From CAZCAQ01 sp964540135 (GTDB lineage: Bacteria; Patescibacteriota; WWE3; UBA101185; UBA10185), in the NCBI GenBank assembly GCA_964540135.1, contig CAZILK010000001.1, positions 62,001 through 126,000 of the forward strand: a DNA stretch of 64,000 nt, given 5' to 3'. Positions 16,905-25,432 of this stretch are shown here, one piece after another. A program made the position numbers and the translations under genes. The notes below the pieces were generated by a model. That model worked only from the letters and a program-made list of their open reading frames with translations. It ran no database searches and was not told where the DNA came from. How positions within the stretch are numbered: position 1 is the first letter of the stretch; every line of letters begins with the position of its first letter.

Positions 16905-18143
16905 ATGCCGAAAATTAAAGAAATAACCTGCCATAAAGTTGTTAACTCCAGAGGTGACTGGACTATTAATACTAGAGTAGCACTTGAGAACGGAGCATTT
17001 GGCGAGCAGACAATACCTGACGGTGCTTCAAAAGGTACCCACGAAGCAATTTCAATCCCAGTCCCTAAAGCTGTTGATGTTGTTTCCAGTGCACTTAATG
17101 AAGCTCTACAAGGGGTTATGGTTTATGATCAAGTTCAGATTGATCGTATTATGCTTGAGATAGACGGTACCCATAATAAGCGTAATCTTGGAGGTAATAG
17201 TATACTTTCTGTTTCAATGGCATGCGCGAAAGCAGCAGCCAATAGCAAAAAGCTTCCATTGTTTGGATATTTAAATACTCTTTATCAAACCTATACTAAT
17301 TCAAAATGTGCGGCAAAGCTTCCAACCCCAGTGTTTAATGTTATAAACGGGGGACTTCATGCGCGAAATAACCTATCATTTCAAGAATTCATGGTGATTC
17401 CATCAATGGGCTTTCCGTATGAGAAAGCTTTAGAAGTTGGAGTATCCAGCTACCATCTTTTAAGGGATCTGCTTGAGAAAGAAAAGTTTGAAGTTGCAGT
17501 TGGGGATGAAGGAGGATTTGCACCAGAGGGGTTTAATCCGGAAAAAGCACTTGAGTTTATAAAAAAAGCAGTTTCAGCAAAATTTGTTTCTGGAGCTGAT
17601 ATTTTTTTTGGGATGGATGTTGCAGCAGGTTCATTTTGCAAACAGCATTACTACTATTTGCACGAGTTAGATAAAAGGTTTAGTGGTGAGGAGCTAGTTG
17701 CCTATTATGTGGATCTACTTAAAAGATATGAACTGATCTATTTAGAAGATCCGTTTTATGAAGATCACTTTGATTTCTGGGCAACTCTTAACGTAAGACT
17801 TGGTAAAAGATTGATGATTGTTGGTGATGATCTTGTTGTTACAAATAAAAAGCTGCTCCAAAAGATACTTCCGAAAAACTTAATCAATGCAGTAATAGTT
17901 AAACCAAATCAAGTGGGTACTCTAACCGAGACATTTGATTTTGTTAAACTTGCTAAAGACAATGAGCTAACATTAATTTTGTCGCATAGAAGCGGAGATA
18001 CTGCCGAAGATACTTTTATCGCAGATCTTTCTGTTGCAGTTGGTGCTCAGTTTATGAAAGCAGGTTCGCCAGCAAGAGGGGAAAGAGTCGCTAAATATAA
18101 TAGACTGCTTGAGATTAAAAGAGAGCTAGATAAGACTAGATAG
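16905..18143 (+). CDS. eno: Enolase
   Basis: This 412-residue enzyme interconverts 2-phosphoglycerate and PEP. Catalytic features are present: NGGLHA, SFQEFMVIPS, VGDEGGFAPEG, GMDVAA (Mg2+ Asp), YLEDPFYEDHFD, VGDDLVVTN, VIVKPNQVGT with the catalytic Lys, SHRSGDTAEDTFIADL and MKAGSPARGERVAKYNRLLEI. It is divergent: the N-terminal DSRGNPTVE is NSRGDWTIN, PSGASTG is PDGASKG, and the HRSGET loop carries one extra residue. It overlaps the convergent phosphoglycerate mutase by 8 nt. Confidence 0.95.
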   Translation: MPKIKEITCHKVVNSRGDWTINTRVALENGAFGEQTIPDGASKGTHEAISIPVPKAVDVVSSALNEALQGVMVYDQVQIDRIMLEIDGTHNKRNLGGNSILSVSMACAKAAANSKKLPLFGYLNTLYQTYTNSKCAAKLPTPVFNVINGGLHARNNLSFQEFMVIPSMGFPYEKALEVGVSSYHLLRDLLEKEKFEVAVGDEGGFAPEGFNPEKALEFIKKAVSAKFVSGADIFFGMDVAAGSFCKQHYYYLHELDKRFSGEELVAYYVDLLKRYELIYLEDPFYEDHFDFWATLNVRLGKRLMIVGDDLVVTNKKLLQKILPKNLINAVIVKPNQVGTLTETFDFVKLAKDNELTLILSHRSGDTAEDTFIADLSVAVGAQFMKAGSPARGERVAKYNRLLEIKRELDKTR

Positions 18144-18831
18144 AATATGCTTCGTAATCTTGACCAAGGGGTGTTTCAAGATGAGCTATTTCTTCTTCCG
18201 TAAGATTTGGTTCAAAGTACTTTCTAAAACCCCGTATGCTATTTCCGTGACATGAGATTGCAACATTAACGTTACCCGCTCTCATTAGAGGAAGAATTTC
18301 ATCACAAAAGTCCTTAACACGCAACACAACTTCCGCGACACTTTCGCCTTTTTGTACTTTATAGTGATAATCTCTTCTGATCTTTTCTGTTAATTCAGGA
18401 TTTTCTAGATATTGTTCTAATTTGCTTTTACCCTGCATAACACCGTAACATCTTTCTTTTATTCTTGGATCTGTGTCTATAGAAAGCTTTCTTGCAGTTT
18501 TATTTAAACAGATTGCAATAAGCATTGTGTCGTAGGCTCTTATTTGGGGGGAGGAGATCAGCATATCTATTTTTTTATCTCTAATTAGTTCTGCAATCTT
18601 TAGAGCCTGCATCATACCGGTTTCTGTAAGCTTAGCCTCTCGCCATCCTGAGAATATAAAATTCTTATTGTCTTCAGATTCTCCATGTCTAAAGATATAT
18701 AGAGTTGGTTTCCCCGCCACTTCTTTTTTTGGCATCACTGATGGGTTTTTATAAAGTAAAAATTCAACAGCAGCATCTACCCTTTCTTTGGAGTATTTTT
18801 TGTACAGTAATTCTAGATCTTGGGCAGTCAC
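18136..18831 (-). CDS. Histidine phosphatase, phosphoglycerate-mutase-like
   Basis: This 231-residue protein has the RHG core YIFRHGESEDNKNFIFSGW (near residues 46-64) with TETGMMQALKIAELI, and a second His in AISCHGNSIRGFRKYF (near 193). This matches the dPGM branch, and position beside enolase and PEP synthase supports phosphoglycerate mutase; another phosphatase role is possible. The 40-residue N-terminal extension (DLELLYKKYSKERVDAAVEFL) is not part of the core domain. Start GTG 18831 lies exactly 6 nt after TACCAT on the minus strand. Confidence 0.85.
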   Translation of the reverse strand: MTAQDLELLYKKYSKERVDAAVEFLLYKNPSVMPKKEVAGKPTLYIFRHGESEDNKNFIFSGWREAKLTETGMMQALKIAELIRDKKIDMLISSPQIRAYDTMLIAICLNKTARKLSIDTDPRIKERCYGVMQGKSKLEQYLENPELTEKIRRDYHYKVQKGESVAEVVLRVKDFCDEILPLMRAGNVNVAISCHGNSIRGFRKYFEPNLTEEEIAHLETPLGQDYEAYSI

Positions 18832-18911
18832 ATATCTATGGTAGCACTCTAAGGTGAGTTTGAGTACTCACAAACATCTTGCATCAAATTTGCATTTTCA
18901 TGATAAATAAA

Positions 18912-18917
18912 TATAAT
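18912..18917 (+). promoter_or_regulatory. -10 of the gene at 18924 (leaderless)
   Basis: A perfect TATAAT is preceded by TTGCAT (18890-18895) at 16 bp and followed by exactly 6 nt and the ATG at 18924. Confidence 0.65.
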
Positions 18918-18923
18918 ACGGGT

Positions 18924-19115
18924 ATGGAAACCTACGATCCAACTAAAGAAAACACATCATTACAGGCTGATGCAGCAAGTGCTAAACTTGCTCCAGACGC
19001 TATAGTTCCGCGTGCTGCGATATTAAACGTTATAACCGGTGAGGAAAGGACTATAACAGTTGGAGATCTGACAGATGTCTTAGAGTTATTCCTAGTTGAA
19101 GACCCGGAAGAGTAG
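18924..19115 (+). CDS. Small acidic hypothetical protein
   Basis: This 63-residue protein begins METYDPTKENTSL and ends LTDVLELFLVEDPEE. It is soluble and acidic, with no recognised domain. I take ATG 18924 as the start because a TATAAT promoter sits 6 nt upstream; the 15 upstream in-frame codons overlap that promoter. It sits between the phosphoglycerate mutase and lexA, convergent with lexA (stops 2 nt apart). Function unknown. Confidence 0.65.
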   Translation: METYDPTKENTSLQADAASAKLAPDAIVPRAAILNVITGEERTITVGDLTDVLELFLVEDPEE

Positions 19116-19116
19116 T

Positions 19117-19746
19117 TTAATTATATTTCCTAATAACACCAGTTACTTTCCCTTGAATACTTAGGGTAGCGGCGTCCACAATAATTGGATCCATCTTATC
19201 ATTTGCAGGTTGGAGCCTTATCTTGCCGTTCTTTTCTCTATAAAAGGTCTTAAGTGTGGCAAACCCATTATCAATTAACGCAACAACAATATCACCATCT
19301 TCTGCTGTATTTTGCTGTTGAATCACAACATAGTCACCGTTAAAGATACCCTCATTAATCATAGAATCGCCCTTTACTTGGAGGACATAAGAGCGCTTAA
19401 CCTTGGAAACAAGGTCAGCTGAAACAAGAATTGTATCTATAGGGTTTTCAATTGCTTCAATTGGTTCTCCAGCTGCAATATAGCCGACAAGAGGAAGTTC
19501 TATTCCGCTAACACTCACGCTTACTGTTTCATCTGTAATCTCAATGCCGCGAACAGCACCGTCAAAACGTCTAATCATACCCTTTTTTTCAAGAGCTTGT
19601 AGATGCTCATGTACTGTCGCAAGTGAGGAGAGATTCATTGCTCCTGCAATTTCTTGAAGAGTTGGGGAAGTAGCGTTTTGTTGGATGTATTGAGATATAT
19701 AATCTAGGATTTCTCTTTGTCTTTTGTATAGTGTTACTGGTGACAT
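19117..19746 (-). CDS. lexA: LexA repressor
   Basis: With the ATG at 19746 this is a 209-residue SOS repressor. The N-terminal winged helix (about 1-68) has LYKRQREILDYISQYI and SPTLQEIAGAMNLSS followed by TVHEHLQALEKKGMIRR. The self-cleavage site is Ala92-Gly93 in YIAAGEP, with the catalytic Ser128 (KGDSM) and Lys166 (ATLKTF). A TTG-initiated form nine codons longer is open, but the TTG touches the -10 (TATAGT), so the ATG fits better. A direct repeat between -35 and -10 suggests autoregulation, and uvrB, uvrA and dinB carry related sites. Confidence 0.95.
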   Translation of the reverse strand: MSPVTLYKRQREILDYISQYIQQNATSPTLQEIAGAMNLSSLATVHEHLQALEKKGMIRRFDGAVRGIEITDETVSVSVSGIELPLVGYIAAGEPIEAIENPIDTILVSADLVSKVKRSYVLQVKGDSMINEGIFNGDYVVIQQQNTAEDGDIVVALIDNGFATLKTFYREKNGKIRLQPANDKMDPIIVDAATLSIQGKVTGVIRKYN

Positions 19747-19772
19747 ATACTTTGGGTTTCTTTCGTGTTTCA

Positions 19773-19801
19773 ACTATACCGAAGCTTAACCGAAGTTGTC
19801 A
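19773..19801 (-). promoter_or_regulatory. lexA promoter with LexA operator direct repeat
   Basis: On the minus strand TTGACA (19801-19796), an 18-bp... spacer covering 19795-19779 and TATAGT (19778-19773) form the lexA promoter. The spacer is filled by CCGAAG-CTTAA-CCGAAG on the plus strand (19779-19795), a perfect direct repeat at 11-bp period. The divergent gene at 19835 has its -35-like TTGTCA at 19796-19801, so one operator could control both. Confidence 0.7.
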
Positions 19802-19834
19802 AGGGGTTTCTTCATGTGTTATATTATATAGGTT

Positions 19835-20065
19835 ATGACAGAACACGAATCTGCTCACACTGATATAGTTAAAGTTACCGAGGCTGCTGTGGCAGAAGGT
19901 CGTGTTGTTACCCAACGATTAAATAAAGATGGTACTCCTGGAGCAATTCATATATCTCTACCCGTAGACATTGATCCTAACGGATCAACTGTAACTTGGC
20001 CAGCCCACCGTCGTAATCCGAAAACTCCGGCTCACGCAACTAACCCCAAACCTTGGTTGGGCTAG
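19835..20065 (+). CDS. Small hypothetical protein divergent from lexA
   Basis: This 76-residue protein begins MTEHESAHTDIVKVTEAAV and ends in a Pro/His/Lys-rich tail (WPAHRRNPKTPAHATN). It is soluble, with no recognised domain. It is transcribed away from lexA. TTGTCA (19796-19801) and TATATT (19820-19825) make a promoter that ends 9 nt before the ATG, and the LexA-type repeat lies just upstream of that -35. It may therefore respond to DNA damage, but that is inference from position only. Confidence 0.6.
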   Translation: MTEHESAHTDIVKVTEAAVAEGRVVTQRLNKDGTPGAIHISLPVDIDPNGSTVTWPAHRRNPKTPAHATNPKPWLG

Positions 20066-20160
20066 TGGTAGTAATAAGCCCTTTTGTGTTGGATTTAAGC
20101 CTAAGACTGCATTTTTATGCATGAAGCAAGACCCACTTCATTCTGTATTCCAAATATTTC

Positions 20161-20185
20161 CCGAAGCTTAAAATAATTGTATAAT
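20161..20185 (+). promoter_or_regulatory. uvrB promoter with LexA-type half-site
   Basis: CCGAAGCTTAA (20161-20171) is identical over 11 bp to the start of the lexA operator. The second half-site position (20172-20177) reads AATAAT and is not conserved. A perfect TATAAT lies at 20180-20185, 13 nt before the uvrB ATG. Confidence 0.55.
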
Positions 20186-20198
20186 CCAAAAGCTAATT

Positions 20199-22283
20199 AT
20201 GTTTCATTTAGAATCGCACTACAAACCAGCGGGAGACCAGCCAACTGCAATTGCAGATTTAACCAAATGGGTAGGAGAAAAAAATAAACACCAGGTTTTG
20301 CTTGGAGCGACTGGTTCTGGTAAAACTTTCTCCACATCGTGTTTGATTCAAAACATAGGGAAGCCAACACTTATTATCTCTCACAATAAAACTCTGGCTG
20401 CACAGTTATATCAAGAATATCGTGAGTATTTTCCTAAAAATGCAGTTGAATACTTTGTTAGCTATTATGACTATTACCAACCGGAAAGCTATATTCCTCA
20501 AACAGATACATACATAGAAAAAGATGCTGACATTAACCAAGAGATAGATAAGATGAGGCTATCAGCAACCACCTCTCTTATGACAAGAAAAGATGTAATT
20601 ATCGTTTCTTCAGTTTCTTGTATCTATAATTTAGGTTCTCCTGCTGAGTATTCCAAGATGGCGCTTGAGCTAAAAAAAGGGATGAAGATAAGACAAAAAG
20701 ATTTACTAACAAGGCTCAGTCAAATTTACTACGACAGATCAGAGCTTGATTTTAAACGGGGTACTTATAGGATACGCGGGGAAACAATTGATATATATCC
20801 AGCATATATGGACTTTGTAATTAGGCTTGAGCTATTTGGTGACATATTATCTGATATTGATTTTTATGATCCAATAACTGGGGATAGTATAAAATTTGAC
20901 ATGCTCCCTGAAGAAAGACGCGGAAGTAGTGCAAAAAGTTTAACCCAAGATGAACAGGTTTTTAACTTACACAGGATGCGCGAGGGCGGATTTGTAAACA
21001 TCTATCCTGCTAAACACTATATTGCAAACGCTGACAGACGCGAAGAAGCAATCAAACAAATTAAAACAGATCTTGAGATAAGACTTAGTGAGTTACGGTC
21101 TGCAGGAAAGCCTCTTGAAGCATATCGTCTTGAGCAAAGAACAAACTATGATCTTGAGATGATTGTTGAGATCGGATATTGCAAAGGAATTGAGAACTAC
21201 TCAAGGTATTTTGATGGTAGGGCTATTGGTGAGACTCCCTACACTTTAATGGACTTTTTTCCAAAAGATTACCTGCTTGTTGTTGATGAATCACATATTA
21301 CTATCCCACAAATAAGAGGCATGCATAATGGAGATCGTGCTCGTAAACAAAACCTTGTTGATTATGGGTTCAGACTTCCCTCGGCTCTGGATAATAGGCC
21401 GCTAAACTTTAGCGAGTATTTGTCAAAAGCAGGGCTTAGTGTTTACACAAGTGCAACACCTGACGAATGGGAACTGTCTATGGCGGGGGAGCATGTTACA
21501 CAGCAGTTAATAAGACCAACGGGAATTGTAGATCCTAAGATCACTGTTCTTCCGACAAAAGGTCAAATTGCCGATCTTCTTGAGAAGATAACAGGACGAA
21601 TTGCTAGGAAAGAGAGAGTTTTAGTAACAACTCTAACAAAAAGAATGGCAGAGGAGCTTGCTGAGTTCTTAGTTCAAAAGGGGATTAAGGTTACTTATCT
21701 TCATTCAGATATTTTAACTCTTGAGCGTACATCAATACTTGATGATCTTAGGCGTGGTAATTACGACGTACTTGTAGGTATTAATCTTTTACGAGAAGGG
21801 CTTGATTTACCTGAGGTATCTCTTGTGGCAATCCTTGATGCTGATAAAGAAGGCTTTTTGCGCTCACGATCGGCTCTAATTCAGATCATGGGGAGGGCTG
21901 CAAGGCATATCCTTGGTGAGGTTATTATGTACGCCGATGTGATGACAAAAAGCATGGAGAGTGCTATTTCTGAGATAGACAGAAGACGAGAGGTTCAGAC
22001 TAAATTTAACAAAGATCACAACATAACTGCTGTTTCTATTAATAAGCCTATAAGAGCAAAGCTTGTTGACGAAATTATTGAAGAAGCAGGGTCTAAATCA
22101 ACCAGAGGTAAAAAATCACCTTTAAACACTGAGATCGACTTCCACCAGCTTCCGCCAAAAGAGCTTTCCCGGCATATTAAAAAGCTTGAAGAGGAAATGC
22201 GCTATGAAGCCCAATTGCTGAATTTCGAGGCTGCAGCTCAAATTAGAGACGAAATAAGGAAACTTAAAAAGATTCAAAGCTAA
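20199..22283 (+). CDS. uvrB: UvrABC system protein B
   Basis: This 694-residue helicase-like protein verifies damage in nucleotide excision repair. The Walker A motif is LLGATGSGKTF (near 35-45). The damage-probing beta hairpin is YYDYYQPESYIPQTDTYIEKD. VVDESH is the DExH box. IMGRAARHI is helicase motif VI, and the C-terminal UVR motif has LEEEMRYEAQLLNFEAAAQIRDEIRKL (about 660-687), which binds UvrC. Length is normal. The LexA-type half-site upstream suggests SOS control together with uvrA. Confidence 0.97.
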   Translation: MFHLESHYKPAGDQPTAIADLTKWVGEKNKHQVLLGATGSGKTFSTSCLIQNIGKPTLIISHNKTLAAQLYQEYREYFPKNAVEYFVSYYDYYQPESYIPQTDTYIEKDADINQEIDKMRLSATTSLMTRKDVIIVSSVSCIYNLGSPAEYSKMALELKKGMKIRQKDLLTRLSQIYYDRSELDFKRGTYRIRGETIDIYPAYMDFVIRLELFGDILSDIDFYDPITGDSIKFDMLPEERRGSSAKSLTQDEQVFNLHRMREGGFVNIYPAKHYIANADRREEAIKQIKTDLEIRLSELRSAGKPLEAYRLEQRTNYDLEMIVEIGYCKGIENYSRYFDGRAIGETPYTLMDFFPKDYLLVVDESHITIPQIRGMHNGDRARKQNLVDYGFRLPSALDNRPLNFSEYLSKAGLSVYTSATPDEWELSMAGEHVTQQLIRPTGIVDPKITVLPTKGQIADLLEKITGRIARKERVLVTTLTKRMAEELAEFLVQKGIKVTYLHSDILTLERTSILDDLRRGNYDVLVGINLLREGLDLPEVSLVAILDADKEGFLRSRSALIQIMGRAARHILGEVIMYADVMTKSMESAISEIDRRREVQTKFNKDHNITAVSINKPIRAKLVDEIIEEAGSKSTRGKKSPLNTEIDFHQLPPKELSRHIKKLEEEMRYEAQLLNFEAAAQIRDEIRKLKKIQS

Positions 22284-22299
22284 CTACCATCTAAAAGTA

Positions 22300-22327
22300 T
22301 TGACACTGAGCCGTTTGCCTTTATCAT
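22300..22327 (+). promoter_or_regulatory. Promoter of the class A PBP gene
   Basis: TTGACA (22300-22305), a 16-bp spacer and TATCAT (22322-22327). The ATG at 22362 leaves a leader of about 27 nt, longer than for most genes here. Confidence 0.55.
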
Positions 22328-22361
22328 ACTAATCAAGTACACTCCTACCCTGTCCTATTTT

Positions 22362-24971
22362 ATGACCTCTAGTAAAAAGAAGGTAAAATTGAAAAATAAG
22401 TTACCAAAAACTTTGTTACTTAAGCTCCTGTTAGGGCTTATGGGTGTTGGAATATACACAACAAAGGCACTTGCATTCTACAAGAACACTGTTCTGGCTT
22501 TAGTCAAACTCATACTTTCTCTTGTTTTGCAGATCAGGTACCAGTTAGCTGCCCTTGTCCAGTTAATTAAGTCCATTCTAGTGGCTTTTATTAGGTTGGT
22601 GAGAGTTATCTTCTTAAAAATAGTAGCTTTACTACTTTTGCTTGTTTCAAAACTTAAAGAACTTGTTGTTGCTGTTGGGAAGCTACTCAAAGCTCCGCTT
22701 TTAGTACTTGTTAATTTTTCAAAGCTACTCAAAGCTCCTTTGTTTGCAATTATTGCATCTCCAAAACACCTTAAAGCTCCCCTATTAGCTATTGTTTATC
22801 TCCCAACGCATCTTAAAAAACCTCTTCTTACAGTACTTGCTCTTCCAGGTCAGCTATACAGTCGCGTAACAAACAAACTGGCAGTAGTTTTTACAAAAGT
22901 AAAAACAACACTATTCACTAAAAAGGTTGTTCAAAAAACACCTAAGGCAGCACTTAAAAAAACAAAGCCTAAAGTCGCTAAAAAACAGATTAAACATAAC
23001 AGACTAAGTGCCTTTTTTATTCGCTTTAGATTTTTTATGTTTGGGACTGCCTTTGCATTAATTACAGTTCTTGTACCACTTGAGCTATCAAGACTTTATA
23101 AACAACTACCAAAGCCTGAGTTACTACTTCAACCAAGTCGCTCCACAACCCGTATCTTTGATAGAAAAGGTAGGTTGCTGTACGAAATATATAGTGATAA
23201 ACAATTTGAGTACGTAACTCTTAATAAAGTACCGACTAACCTTATCAACGCAACAATTGCGGTTGAGGATGACGAGTTCTACACTCATTCCGGGATTAGA
23301 CCGCTAAGTATAATAAGAGCTGCAAAAGCAACCTTTTTAGAATCCGAGATTCAAGGAGCATCGACAATCACACAACAGCTGATTAAAAATGTACTTCTTT
23401 CAACTGAACAAACCTTTGAGAGAAAAGCAAAGGAGGCAGTGCTTGCAATAATGGTTGAGCGGAAGTTCACTAAGAACCAGATTTTAGAGTTATATTTAAA
23501 CAACACACCTTACGGGGGGACTTCTTGGGGAGTTCAATCTGCTTCAAAGAAAATATTTGGCAAAAATGTTTGGGATTTGTCGCTGGCTGAAAGCAGCATG
23601 CTTGCAGGTCTTCCTTTGTCACCGACAGCCTACTCACCTTACTCAAGTCTTGAGAAAGCAAAGTCACGCCAAGAGTTTGTCTTAAAAAGAATGACACTTC
23701 TTGGGTATATTACAGAAGAAGAAGCCAAGAATGCACTTGCGGAAAAACTCGAGTTTGCATCTCAAAAAGAATATATAAGAGCGCCTCATTTTGTAAATTT
23801 TGTTAGAGACGAGCTAAATGCTATGTATGGGCCAAGACTTGTTGAGCTTGGTGGTCTTGCTGTAACAACATCGCTTGATCTTGATCTTCAGGATAAAGTT
23901 CAAAAGATAGTAACTGAGGAAGTTGATAAAAGCGGTTTCTTAAATATCTCAAATGGCGCAAGCCTTGTAGTTGACGTTAAAAAGGGTGAGATACTTGCTT
24001 ATGTTGGTTCTAAAAAATACTTTGCTGATGATTATGATGGTGCATATGATGTTGTTCGTGCCCCAAGACAACCTGGTTCCTCAATTAAGATACTTCCATA
24101 TGCAATGGCACTTGAAAGTGGGATGACACCTGCTTCAACTTTAAGCGACTCGCCAATATCAATCAATACCGGTACTGAGGTTTATACACCGGTAAATTAT
24201 GATGGGGCATTCCACGGATCTGTCAGCTTACGAGGAGCTCTTGCAAACTCCTATAACATTCCAGCAGTTAGATTATCAGTTAAGCTTGGTCCTGATGCAA
24301 TTATTCAAAAAGGTAAAGAAGCTGGGTTAACAGGTTGGGAAACTGATGGGAACTATGGTTATAGCGTTGTTCTTGGAGGTCGTGAAGCAAGACTCTTAGA
24401 TATGACAAACCTCTACACAACCTTTGCACGAGGTGGTAAGTATGTTCCTCTAACAGGTATCACATCTGTTAAAGATGCTAATGGGTTTGAGATTTACCAA
24501 GATGAACGAACTCCAAAACAAGTTTTTAGTGAGGGCGTTTCTTACCTTATCTCAAAGATACTCTCGGATAACAGTGCAAGGACACCAGCCTTTGGTCCAA
24601 ATAGCCAGCTTGTTGTTGATAATAGAAAGAATATTGCCGTAAAAACAGGAACCACCGATTTAAAAAAAGATAACTGGACACTTGGTTACACTCCTGATGT
24701 TGCGGTAGGTGTTTGGGTTGGTAATAACAACGGAGATCCTATGAGCCCTTACCTTGCCTCAGGTCTTTCTGGAGCTGCTCCAATCTGGAATCAAGTTATG
24801 CATGAAGTTCTTTTAGAAAAAGAAGATACTCCATTTGACCAGCCTGAATCAGTTGTTGCAAAAACTTATAAAGAGTGTAATCTGTCTGAGTACTTTATTT
24901 CAGGTACCGAATCTGATTCGGTATGCAAAAAGCTTAAAAAAGAAAGGGAAGTGAAGAATGAAAGACGTTAA
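22362..24971 (+). CDS. Class A penicillin-binding protein with repeat-bearing N-terminal extension
   Basis: This 869-residue bifunctional peptidoglycan synthase has a glycosyltransferase domain (IAVEDDEFYTHSG near 310, GASTITQQLIKN, ERKAKEAVLAIMVERKF) and a transpeptidase domain (RQPGSSIKI, ANSYNIPA, AVKTGTTD). The usual anchor is FMFGTAFALITVLVPL (about 226-241). Before it lies an unusual 220-residue extension: hydrophobic and Lys-rich, with four tandem 14-residue repeats of KLLKAPLLxxxxxP type at residues 107-162, then an Ala/Lys/Pro-rich linker. The extension is not part of normal PBP1A. The gene overlaps the LysM gene by 14 nt. Confidence 0.93.
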   Translation: MTSSKKKVKLKNKLPKTLLLKLLLGLMGVGIYTTKALAFYKNTVLALVKLILSLVLQIRYQLAALVQLIKSILVAFIRLVRVIFLKIVALLLLLVSKLKELVVAVGKLLKAPLLVLVNFSKLLKAPLFAIIASPKHLKAPLLAIVYLPTHLKKPLLTVLALPGQLYSRVTNKLAVVFTKVKTTLFTKKVVQKTPKAALKKTKPKVAKKQIKHNRLSAFFIRFRFFMFGTAFALITVLVPLELSRLYKQLPKPELLLQPSRSTTRIFDRKGRLLYEIYSDKQFEYVTLNKVPTNLINATIAVEDDEFYTHSGIRPLSIIRAAKATFLESEIQGASTITQQLIKNVLLSTEQTFERKAKEAVLAIMVERKFTKNQILELYLNNTPYGGTSWGVQSASKKIFGKNVWDLSLAESSMLAGLPLSPTAYSPYSSLEKAKSRQEFVLKRMTLLGYITEEEAKNALAEKLEFASQKEYIRAPHFVNFVRDELNAMYGPRLVELGGLAVTTSLDLDLQDKVQKIVTEEVDKSGFLNISNGASLVVDVKKGEILAYVGSKKYFADDYDGAYDVVRAPRQPGSSIKILPYAMALESGMTPASTLSDSPISINTGTEVYTPVNYDGAFHGSVSLRGALANSYNIPAVRLSVKLGPDAIIQKGKEAGLTGWETDGNYGYSVVLGGREARLLDMTNLYTTFARGGKYVPLTGITSVKDANGFEIYQDERTPKQVFSEGVSYLISKILSDNSARTPAFGPNSQLVVDNRKNIAVKTGTTDLKKDNWTLGYTPDVAVGVWVGNNNGDPMSPYLASGLSGAAPIWNQVMHEVLLEKEDTPFDQPESVVAKTYKECNLSEYFISGTESDSVCKKLKKEREVKNERR
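22680..22847 (+). repeat. Four tandem 42-bp coding repeats in the PBP gene
   Basis: Four in-frame units of 42 bp encode KLLKAPLLVLVNFS, KLLKAPLFAIIASP, KHLKAPLLAIVYLP and THLKKPLLTVLALP. DNA identity is highest between the first two units (AAGCTACTCAAAGCTCC), and synonymous drift marks the others, so the protein pattern is being kept. Each unit would make a short amphipathic or hydrophobic helix closed by a turn. Confidence 0.85.
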
Positions 24972-25374
24972 AAAAGAAGCTGCCAAGTTACTTGAGGAAT
25001 TAAAAGTAGAAAATCCAGCAGCCTCTTGGAAACATTTAACCACAGGGTTTGTTGTTGTTCTCGTTGTTGTATTTTTAAGTATCGCCTATTTTAATAGATT
25101 GACCGCAACAGGTGTCGTTCAGCCTTTAGGTGAGGTTAACTTTGTGAATACAACTAAGACAGAGCCTGTAGTTCCTGAGATAAAAGATAAAAAAGAGCAA
25201 TTACAGGCAGCAAAAGAAGAGTTTGTTGAGGTAAAAGATGGTGAAGGACTTTGGCATGTCGCACAAAGAGTTTGTGGAAGTGGCGAAAAATACAGTACTC
25301 TTGCAGAGGCAAATGGCCTAACCATTTATTCAGAGGTTGTTGTTGGGCAAAAACTCTTAAAAAAGTGCGATTAG
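24958..25374 (+). CDS. Membrane-anchored LysM-domain protein
   Basis: This 138-residue protein has one membrane helix (about 28-44, TGFVVVLVVVFLSIAYF) and a C-terminal LysM-like domain (VKDGEGLWHVAQRVCGSGEKY...LAEANGLT...VVVGQKLLKKCD). LysM binds peptidoglycan glycans outside the cell. Two Cys residues in the domain could form a disulfide. The start overlaps the end of the PBP gene by 14 nt, so both are translated from one mRNA and probably act together at the wall. Confidence 0.85.
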   Translation: MKDVKKEAAKLLEELKVENPAASWKHLTTGFVVVLVVVFLSIAYFNRLTATGVVQPLGEVNFVNTTKTEPVVPEIKDKKEQLQAAKEEFVEVKDGEGLWHVAQRVCGSGEKYSTLAEANGLTIYSEVVVGQKLLKKCD

Positions 25375-25403
25375 TTTTTGGGTGAAATAGGATATTCTCA
25401 AAC

Positions 25404-25423
25404 CCGAAGAAATACCGTATAAT
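25404..25423 (+). promoter_or_regulatory. uvrA promoter with LexA-type direct repeat
   Basis: CCGAAG-AAATA-CCGTAT (25404-25420) keeps the 11-bp period of the lexA operator, with a weaker second half that runs into a perfect TATAAT at 25418-25423. The uvrA ATG is 9 nt beyond the -10. Confidence 0.62.
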
Positions 25424-25432
25424 GTCTTTTGC

